This document shows positions 1 through 4,670 of a DNA stretch of 12,398 bases, one piece after another. The stretch covers positions 1 through 12,398 of the forward strand of contig CAYNSX010000051.1 in NCBI GenBank assembly GCA_964400165.1, written 5' to 3'. The DNA is from CAYNSX01 sp964400165 (GTDB lineage: Bacteria > Armatimonadota > Hebobacteria > CAYNSX01). The position numbers and the translations under genes were made by a program. Below the pieces are notes generated by a model. That model was not told where the DNA came from. It saw only the letters and a list, made by a program, of their open reading frames with translations, and did no database searches. Every line of letters starts with the position of its first letter. Position 1 is the stretch's first letter.

Positions 1-44
1 GCCCTCACCCGGCCTGCGGCCACCCTCTCCCGTGTGGGAGAGGG
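1..44. repeat. Dispersed palindromic element, copy 1
   Basis: The head GCCCTCACCCGGCCT (1-15) is followed by a perfect 9-bp stem CCCTCTCCC / GGGAGAGGG (23-31 and 36-44) around a GTGT loop. The same 15-base head and the same stem recur at 10265-10362, and variants lie at 443-496, 288-315 and 75-98. It may begin left of the window. Confidence 0.8.
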
Positions 45-74
45 ACTACGCGTCTTCCTCGATTTGAATTTTCA

Positions 75-98
75 CCCCTCTCCATTTATGGGGAGGGG
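75..98. repeat. Dispersed palindromic element, diverged copy
   Basis: CCCCTCTCCAT (75-85) pairs with ATGGGGAGGGG (88-98), with one G-T pair and a very short loop. It is followed by a GGGGGAGGGG tract. The arms are variants of the CCCTCTCCC/GGGAGAGGG stem seen elsewhere in the window, but the CCCTCACCC head is missing. Confidence 0.6.
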
Positions 99-116
99 AT
101 GGGGGAGGGGTGCGTT

Positions 117-139
117 GTCCGGCCATGAGATGGCCGGAC
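117..139. repeat. Perfect 10-bp hairpin
   Basis: GTCCGGCCAT (117-126) and ATGGCCGGAC (130-139) are exact reverse complements around a GAG loop. No T-tract follows on either strand, so it is not a standard intrinsic terminator. It stands 46 bases before the terminator at 186-210. Confidence 0.65.
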
Positions 140-185
140 TCACCGTAGACGCCCGCTGAAGCAGGCTCGTACTGCGCATTTGTTC

Positions 186-210
186 GCGCCCCATTCATGG
201 GGCGCTTTTT
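186..210 (+). terminator. Rho-independent terminator (plus strand)
   Basis: GCGCCCC (186-192) and GGGGCGC (199-205) form a perfect 7-bp GC stem with an ATTCAT loop, followed directly by TTTTT (206-210). This is a textbook intrinsic terminator reading rightwards. No plus-strand gene ends nearby within the window, so it probably ends a transcript from left of the window or an unrecognised short RNA. Confidence 0.75.
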
Positions 211-211
211 G

Positions 212-236
212 TTAGCCCGGCCCTTTCAGGGCCGGG
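212..236 (+). repeat. TTAGCCCGG palindrome, left copy
   Basis: TTAG is followed by the stem CCCGGCCCT / AGGGCCGGG (216-224 and 228-236) with a TTC loop. A second copy lies in the opposite orientation at 576-599. One base pair of the stem is swapped between the copies (C-G here, G-C there), so pairing is kept. The pair faces inward across about 340 bases, as the ends of a small mobile element would, but I see no target-site duplication. Confidence 0.6.
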
Positions 237-287
237 TACTTGAGCACATGCCGGCCTCGTATCAACCCTCTCCCCGACCGTTGGTCA

Positions 288-315
288 CCCCTCTCCCATG
301 TACATGGGAGAGGGG
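288..315. repeat. Perfect 28-bp palindrome
   Basis: The two 14-base halves CCCCTCTCCCATGT and ACATGGGAGAGGGG are exact reverse complements with no spacer. Its arms contain the core of the dispersed CCCTCTCCC element, and it is followed, as at 75-98, by a GGATGGGGGAG-type tract. With no loop it could form a cruciform, or a hairpin in RNA. Confidence 0.75.
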
Positions 316-442
316 ATGGGGGAGAGGGTTGGCTTCGCCATAAATTCCGCGGTCGGACGCCGCAAACGCGCACAACCCTTGACTCGCGCCGGTACCATAG
401 AAGGGGTGGCGGAATGTCCGGATGTGGCCTGTTTTGGGCCGT

Positions 443-496
443 CCTCACCCGCCCCTCGCGTTCGCTCGTGGCACCCTCTCCCGAACTGGGAGAGGG
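443..496. repeat. Dispersed palindromic element, copy 2
   Basis: The head CCTCACCC (443-450) is followed by a variable middle carrying CGCGTTCGCTCG. A perfect stem CCCTCTCCC (474-482) / GGGAGAGGG (488-496) then closes around GAACT. It has the same head-to-stem order as the copies at 1-44 and 10265-10362, with a different middle segment and loop. Confidence 0.75.
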
Positions 497-575
497 AAAA
501 GAGAGCTTGGGGGGCAGGCACTTCCTGGCCTGCGAAGCCTCGGCGAAGCACGGCTGCCTGCCAGACTCGGCCACT

Positions 576-599
576 CCCGGGCCTGAAGGCCCGGGCTAA
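576..599 (-). repeat. TTAGCCCGG palindrome, right copy (inverted)
   Basis: The stem CCCGGGCC (576-583) / GGCCCGGG (588-595) has a TGAA loop and is followed by CTAA, so on the minus strand it reads TTAGCCCGGG inward. It mirrors the copy at 212-236 with a compensated base pair in the stem. Confidence 0.6.
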
Positions 600-608
600 G
601 ATGAAGAA

Positions 609-627
609 AAGGCCCGACGGGCCTTCT
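609..627 (+). terminator. Possible weak terminator hairpin
   Basis: AAGGCCC (609-615) and GGGCCTT (619-625) form a perfect 7-bp stem around GAC, preceded by AGAA and followed by CT. An A-run before and a short T-run after would suit a two-way terminator, but the T-run is only two bases. No gene is known to end here. Confidence 0.35.
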
Positions 628-691
628 CACGGACTCAGCCCAGCCGCTTGCCTTGAGCGAAGTCGAATGGGTTTAGGGCCGGGCAAACTGC

Positions 692-743
692 GTTCCCCCG
701 GCCGCGTCCCGCACCTGGCGGTTCGGGCCGCGGCCGGGGGAAC
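692..743. repeat. Long near-perfect hairpin downstream of the PIN-like gene
   Basis: GTTCCCCCGGCCGCG (692-706) and CGCGGCCGGGGGAAC (729-743) are exact 15-base reverse complements. The pairing continues inward: 708-711 with 724-727, and 713-715 with 720-722. Only two mismatches occur and a TGGC loop (716-719) closes it, so each arm is about 24 bases. It lies 18 bases past the stop codon of the minus-strand gene ending at 762. There is no T-tract, so any termination would depend on structure alone; it may equally be a repeat element. Confidence 0.65.
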
Positions 744-761
744 GGGGGAGGGGGCAATCGG

Positions 762-1919
762 CTACTGTTTGTCCTGTTTGAGTTGGTCGATAGCATCCAT
801 CATAGGTTTGATATGATTTAGCAGCTTCTCGCGTTGCTCGGGCGTCATCCGGATTGCACGGTTTCCTGAACCAGGCTCCCAAGGCCGCATGTATTTCTGC
901 CAAACTTGGTGTGTTGGCGACTCCGGGTTCAGTGGGGGATATGAACCAAAATCATATGCTCTTTCTTCCTTCTGCTGATCCGCAAGGGCATCCCAGTCAT
1001 CTGCGATCGCGCGGAGGTCTCTCTTGAGCTCGTCTCCATGGATGAACGTTTGATCGTCTCGCATGAGGTGCTTGGAGAACTCTGACTGAAAGGCATCTCT
1101 CGAAGAGAAAACCATGCAAAACGGAAGATAGTACAAGTAGAACAGGTCGACGTAGTTCGTCCGCTTTGGGGTTATCAAGTCGCAGCCAAGAGCGCCGGTG
1201 AATAGCATCAATGTTCGAGCGCAGTAGTGGGCGTAGGGTGAGAATTGTTTGACTGAGGGTAATCCTCTGTCGTGCCATTTCTGAAACACGGAGTTTCGCG
1301 TTTCTTGGTTTGCTCGAACTAGCATCAAAGCGGTCTCGATGAGTCCCATTTCAAGTGAGGGGTCCTTCTCCTCCAGTCTGATGTCGAACAACTGCCCAAG
1401 CTGTCGAAGCGACATGAAGTCTTTGACCTTCAAGAGACTGGGGACGAATCTGTTCCTGAGCCCCTCTAGATCAAGTCCCCTTGTCAAGTCGCGCCAGTTT
1501 TCGGCCGTTGTGTGTTCGTCTTGTGTGAAGTCACTATTACTCCACCTTCGAATGTCTTTCCAAAGTGGATCCTCATCTATGAAGATCCCCCAAGTGCCGT
1601 CCTTCGCCTTCACTCTGCGCGCGTTTCCCACCAGAGGTCTGCCATCCATCAGTACAGCCTGACCGAGTAGGTTGTGTTCGCATGCGAGTCTGTGGTCGAT
1701 GTTGATTGGCGACTGGCATTCGAGGAGCTTCTTCGAGAGCATGACGACCTGGCCTTTGGAGAGGCTCGTATCACCGGCCACCCTCTTACTCAGATCCGCA
1801 GCGATTTCGATAATCAAAATTGGGGGGATTACTAAGGAGTAATGCTTGGCAAGAAAGCCAATCTCGTCCCTAGAGAGGGCCTGAAAGGACGACTTGTCCA
1901 AGAGGATCATCGGTCCCAT
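762..1919 (-). CDS. Low-GC orphan protein, PIN-like (tentative)
   Basis: This is a 385-residue protein that I do not recognise as a named family. Its N-terminus is laid out like a PIN nuclease domain: a hydrophobic strand MILLDKSSF with Asp8, then LVIPPILIIEI with Glu38. Near the end come TNYVDLFYLYYLPF (Asp257) and VFSSRD (Asp275), in the order of PIN acidic residues. The 200-residue insert between is unusual, so nuclease activity is inference only. There is no signal peptide or clear membrane helix. The start is the first ATG after an upstream -10-like box; Met4 is the alternative. No ribosome site is visible. Two 60-base lines of this gene have 28-29 G+C, against 48 in a line of the glycosyltransferase at 5401, so it looks foreign. 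It stands alone, divergent from prfB, with no antitoxin partner. Confidence 0.7.
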   Translation of the reverse strand: MGPMILLDKSSFQALSRDEIGFLAKHYSLVIPPILIIEIAADLSKRVAGDTSLSKGQVVMLSKKLLECQSPINIDHRLACEHNLLGQAVLMDGRPLVGNARRVKAKDGTWGIFIDEDPLWKDIRRWSNSDFTQDEHTTAENWRDLTRGLDLEGLRNRFVPSLLKVKDFMSLRQLGQLFDIRLEEKDPSLEMGLIETALMLVRANQETRNSVFQKWHDRGLPSVKQFSPYAHYCARTLMLFTGALGCDLITPKRTNYVDLFYLYYLPFCMVFSSRDAFQSEFSKHLMRDDQTFIHGDELKRDLRAIADDWDALADQQKEERAYDFGSYPPLNPESPTHQVWQKYMRPWEPGSGNRAIRMTPEQREKLLNHIKPMMDAIDQLKQDKQ

Positions 1920-1926
1920 TTCAAAT

Positions 1927-1932
1927 ATTGTA
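1927..1932 (-). promoter_or_regulatory. -10-like box giving a possibly leaderless start
   Basis: On the minus strand TACAAT lies 7 bases before the ATG of the PIN-like gene. A -10 box at that distance puts the transcription start at or next to the A of the ATG, which fits the missing Shine-Dalgarno. I see no good -35 box 16-18 bases upstream, so this is tentative. Confidence 0.4.
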
Positions 1933-2030
1933 TCGCAAAGTTTCTGGAATCGTGTCTCGCTTCAGACAGAGGAGAATCTGAATAATTGGAATGACTCGTT
2001 GCTGCGCTGGCATGGTAGGATGTTGCACCC

Positions 2031-3171
2031 ATGCTCGACTTCCAAGCCCTCTCGGATGAACTGGCTGCGTTGCGCGAGGCCGTGACGGCCTTGCGCGACC
2101 GTCTTTGACCTGCCCACCCGCCGCGCCCGCCTCGCCGACCTCGAACGCCTGACCTCCGCCCCCGACTTCTGGAGCGACGCCGCCCGCGCCCGCACGGTCT
2201 CCGCCGAATTCGTCCGCCTGCGCGATGACCTGCAACAGTGGGACGCCCTGCAGCGCCGCCTCGACGACGCCACCGTCCTGCTCGACCTCGCCCGCGATGC
2301 CGGCGACGCCGCCACCGGTGCCGAGGTACAGGCCGAACTGGCCCGCCTGCGCGAGCAGATCGAGCAGGCCGAAGTGGAACTGCTCCTCGGCGGCCAGTAT
2401 GACCACAACGACGCCATCCTCTCCATCAACGCCGGCGCCGGCGGGACCGAGGCCTGCGACTGGGCGCAGATGCTGCTGCGGATGTACCTGCGCTGGGCGG
2501 AAGCGCACGAGATGCAGACCGATGTCCTCGACCAGACGCCGGGCGACAGCGCCGGGCTCCGCAATGTCACCGTCGAGGTGCACGGCCAACGCGCGTACGG
2601 ATTGCTGAAGGGCGAGCAGGGGGTGCACCGGCTGGTGCGCATCTCGCCTTACGACTCGGCGAAGCGGCGGCACACTTCGTTCGCGTCGGTGGATGTCGTG
2701 CCCGACATCGGCGGCGATGGCGACGGGAAACTCGTCATCCCGCCCGACGACATCCGGATGGACGCCTACCGCGCCAGCGGGGCGGGCGGACAGAATGTGC
2801 AGAAGGTGTCGTCGGCGGTGCGGCTCACACATATCCCGACGGGCATCACCGCCAGTTGCCAGAACGAGCGCTCGCAGCACCGCAACAAGGACCTGGCGAT
2901 GAAGGTGCTGGTCGCCCGGGTGATGATGCACCAGCAGCGGGCGCAAGCGGAAAAACTGGCGGCGCTGCGCGGCGGCGAACCGACCGACATCGCCTGGGGG
3001 CACCAAATCCGCTCGTATATCGTCCAACCTTATACAATGGTGAAGGACCATCGCACCGGCCTGGAGGTCGGCGATGTGCAGTCCGTGCTCGACGGGCGCA
3101 TCGATGCGTTCCTGCGGGCGACTTTGCTGCACAAGTTGGGCGATGGGAAGGATGGAAAAGATGGCGCGTAG
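2031..3171 (+). CDS. prfB: Peptide chain release factor 2 (programmed +1 frameshift)
   Basis: RF2 reads UGA and UAA stop codons on the ribosome and triggers release of the finished chain. The first frame runs 2031-2108 (25 codons, then TGA). A +1 shift at CTTTGAC moves reading into 2107-3171, giving about 379 residues, near the family's usual 365. The GGQ catalytic motif is at residues 252-254 and the stop-recognition tripeptide at 205-207. The latter reads SPY rather than the usual SPF. The residue matching E. coli Thr246 is Ala248, as in most bacteria. GIRSY-region equivalents (QIRSYIVQPY) and HTSF are present. AGGA 10 bases before the ATG supports the start. It heads the plus-strand run, and its last codons overlap the next gene by 11 bases. 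RF2 normally controls its own level through the UGA: low RF2 favours the frameshift. Confidence 0.95.
2103..2109 (+). promoter_or_regulatory. RF2 programmed +1 frameshift site
   Basis: The slippery codon CTT is followed by TGA and C, giving CTTTGAC exactly as in E. coli prfB. The first frame (MLDFQALSDELAAL..., 25 residues) aligns with the RF2 N-terminus, and the second continues with DLPTRRARLADLE. The purine-rich internal Shine-Dalgarno that normally lies three bases before CTT is absent; the bases there are CGCGACCGT. Confidence 0.9.
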
Positions 3172-3796
3172 TGCGTGGTGCGTAGTGCGTAGGGGACTGC
3201 TGGTGGCGGCGGCGGTGATGATGATTGCCGCGGCGCCGGCGGCTGCGCCCGACGACCCGCAATTGGGCGAGAGCGCGCTCGGCAATCTGGTCGCCGATGC
3301 GGTGCGCCGCGCCGGCGGCGCCGACATCGCGCTGGTGACGGCAGTGTCGCTGAACGATAACGCCGCGACGCCCGCCGCCAACCCCGACAGCGCTCGCGCC
3401 GCGCTGCGCTATCCGGGCGACCTGGTGGTGGTCGTCGAACTGACCGGCGCCCAAGTCCGCGACGCGCTGGAGTTCGGCCTTTCGCAACTGCCGCGTCCGC
3501 ACAAGGGACTGCTGCAAGTGTCGGGCATCGCGGTCGTGTATGACTCGACCAAGCCCGTCAATCAGCGCGTGGCGTCGGTGACGGTGGGACGCGCCCCGCT
3601 CGCCGCCGAGCAAAAGTACCAAGTGGGGATGCCGAGCAGTCTGGCGCGCGGGGCGCTCGGCTATTTCCGCATTTGGAGCCAGCCCGCGGCGCGCGACACG
3701 GGGCTGGTGATGTCCGACGCGCTGCTCGCGCATCTCAAGGCGGGCGGCGTGGCGCGGCGCGACGGCCGGTTGCGCGACACCGCATCGCCCGGCTAG
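3161..3796 (+). CDS. Secreted 5'-nucleotidase C-terminal domain protein (stand-alone)
   Basis: This 211-residue protein matches only the C-terminal, substrate-binding domain of UshA-type 5'-nucleotidases. Its landmarks are ESALGNLVADAVR (37-49), a LTGAQVRDALEFGL helix (94-107), LLQVSG (117-122) and RVASVTVGRAPL (136-147). A signal peptide is clear: Arg10-Arg11, hydrophobic core 13-25, then a likely cut after APAAA near residue 29. The usual GGIR substrate loop reads AVSLND here. The start at 3161 has GGAAGGA 8 bases upstream and overlaps prfB by 11 bases; GTG at 3185 would also leave a good signal peptide. The metallophosphoesterase half is the next gene, 9 bases downstream, so the two domains are encoded separately in swapped order. 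Whether the two proteins meet is unknown, since only this one carries an export signal. Confidence 0.8.
   Translation: MARSAWCVVRRGLLVAAAVMMIAAAPAAAPDDPQLGESALGNLVADAVRRAGGADIALVTAVSLNDNAATPAANPDSARAALRYPGDLVVVVELTGAQVRDALEFGLSQLPRPHKGLLQVSGIAVVYDSTKPVNQRVASVTVGRAPLAAEQKYQVGMPSSLARGALGYFRIWSQPAARDTGLVMSDALLAHLKAGGVARRDGRLRDTASPG
3164..3191 (+). repeat. Heptamer tandem array across the prfB stop codon
   Basis: Four 7-base units follow each other: GCGCGTA, GTGCGTG, GTGCGTA, GTGCGTA. The prfB stop codon TAG (3169-3171) is inside the array, and the units also encode residues 2-10 of the next protein. Similar 7-base arrays lie at 8514-8548 and 8907-8941. Confidence 0.75.
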
Positions 3797-3805
3797 CATC
3801 GGGGC

Positions 3806-4534
3806 GTGCCCCTCGTCGTCTTCCACACCAACGACTTTCACGACCGCCTGACCCCCGAGAAGGCGCGGCGCATCAAGCAGCAACGCGAGGCGGTGCCGCA
3901 CAGTTTGCTGGTCGACGCCGGCGACGCCATCGGCGCCGGCAACCTCACCTCCCGCCTGCGCGAGCCGTGCCTCGACCTGATGAACTCGCTGCACTACACG
4001 GCGATGGTGATGGGCAACCGGGAATCGCATCCGACGCACCGCGTCCTCGCCACGAAACTGCGCGGGGCGAAATTCCCGATCCTTGCCTCGAATCTGATGA
4101 CCAAGCGCGGCAAGGCGCCGGCGTTCGTGCGTGATTCACTGACGATTTCGGCGAACGGCGTCTCGGTCGGACTGCTCGGCTTGGCGCCGGAGGTGACGAA
4201 GCCCGACTCGTGGTGGGCGCGCTTCACCGACTTCGTGTTCGATGACCCGGTCAAGACCGCGACGGGGCTGGTGAAGAAACTGCGTGCCCAGTGCGCGGTC
4301 GTCATTTGCCTGTCGCATCTCGGACTGGCGAAGGACCGCGAACTCGCCGAGCGCGTGCCGGGCATCGACCTCATCGTCGGCGGGCATAGCCATGTCGAAC
4401 TGAAAGAGCCGGAGCGCGTCGGGCACACCGCTATCGTGAGCACCGGCGCGTATGCGCGCTGGCTGGGCAAGGTCGAGGTGGATGTGCGTGACGGAAAGGT
4501 CGGAGCGATCCGTGGGGAACTCCTCGCGCTCTGA
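3806..4534 (+). CDS. Metallophosphoesterase domain of 5'-nucleotidase type, dyad substituted
   Basis: This 242-residue protein is a calcineurin-like phosphoesterase, matching the N-terminal half of UshA. Metal-ligand motifs are complete: HTNDFHD (Asp10, His12), VDAGD (Asp37; Asp40 adjacent), GN (Asn71), SHLG (His171) and GGHSH (His194, His196). The GNHExxD motif that normally carries the catalytic His-Asp dyad reads GNRESH: Arg72 replaces the His and His75 the Asp. Metal binding is therefore likely, but the usual nucleotidase chemistry is doubtful. There is no signal peptide, unlike the partner gene just upstream, and no C-terminal nucleotidase domain. The start is GTG at 3806, with GGGG just before it. 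The end overlaps the next small gene by 23 bases. It could act on another phosphoester in the cytoplasm. Confidence 0.85.
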   Translation: MPLVVFHTNDFHDRLTPEKARRIKQQREAVPHSLLVDAGDAIGAGNLTSRLREPCLDLMNSLHYTAMVMGNRESHPTHRVLATKLRGAKFPILASNLMTKRGKAPAFVRDSLTISANGVSVGLLGLAPEVTKPDSWWARFTDFVFDDPVKTATGLVKKLRAQCAVVICLSHLGLAKDRELAERVPGIDLIVGGHSHVELKEPERVGHTAIVSTGAYARWLGKVEVDVRDGKVGAIRGELLAL

Positions 4535-4670
4535 ACCGCGCTGGGTGGTCGCTGCCCTGCTGCTGTGGGCTGCCGGCATCTGTGTGTTGCACTTCATTAT
4601 GACGCCCGGCTGGCTGGCGGTGTGGTCGGGGCTGGCGCAACTCGTGTCCGGCCAGAGCGGGGGCTCCTGA
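4512..4670 (+). CDS. Small single-span membrane protein
   Basis: This is a 52-residue protein starting at GTG 4512, with GGAG 6 bases upstream. A short polar N-terminus (MGNSSRSEPR) leads into one hydrophobic span, about residues 12-30, followed by a moderately hydrophobic stretch and a polar tail (SGQSGGS). I recognise no family. It overlaps the metallophosphoesterase gene by 23 bases, and its TGA shares one base with the ATG of the next gene (TGATG), the arrangement of a translationally coupled gene. An alternative ATG at 4482 would add 10 residues without a better ribosome site. It may be an accessory subunit of the neighbouring membrane enzymes, or a linker frame that keeps ribosomes loaded; the sequence does not decide. 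Confidence 0.6.
   Translation: MGNSSRSEPRWVVAALLLWAAGICVLHFIMTPGWLAVWSGLAQLVSGQSGGS

Larger units (their letters stand above)
1..761. other. Gene-free, palindrome-rich stretch
   Basis: I see no believable gene here. The open frames in this stretch run through palindromes in both directions, have no plausible ribosome site and resemble no family. Instead there is a series of inverted repeats at 23-44, 75-98, 117-139, 186-205, 216-236, 288-315, 474-496, 576-595, 609-625 and 692-743, listed separately. A further oligomer at about 651-670 (CCTTGAGCGAAGTCGAATGG) resembles, from memory, a motif common between genes in metagenomic contigs; this is unverified. The stretch looks like a sink for small dispersed repeats between the gene left of the window and the minus-strand gene that ends at 762. 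Confidence 0.75.

Noticed and set aside
212..816. Several open frames of 60-170 codons on both strands
   Set aside because: They run through palindromes and repeats, overlap each other, lack ribosome sites and resemble no protein family.
1957..1986. Promoter for prfB (AATAAT at 1981 with weak upstream hexamer)
   Set aside because: No acceptable -35 at normal spacing; too weak to list.
2103..2109. Frameshift as a sequencing error or prfB pseudogene
   Set aside because: The site is exactly the known programmed CTTTGAC at the expected codon, and both frames align with RF2.
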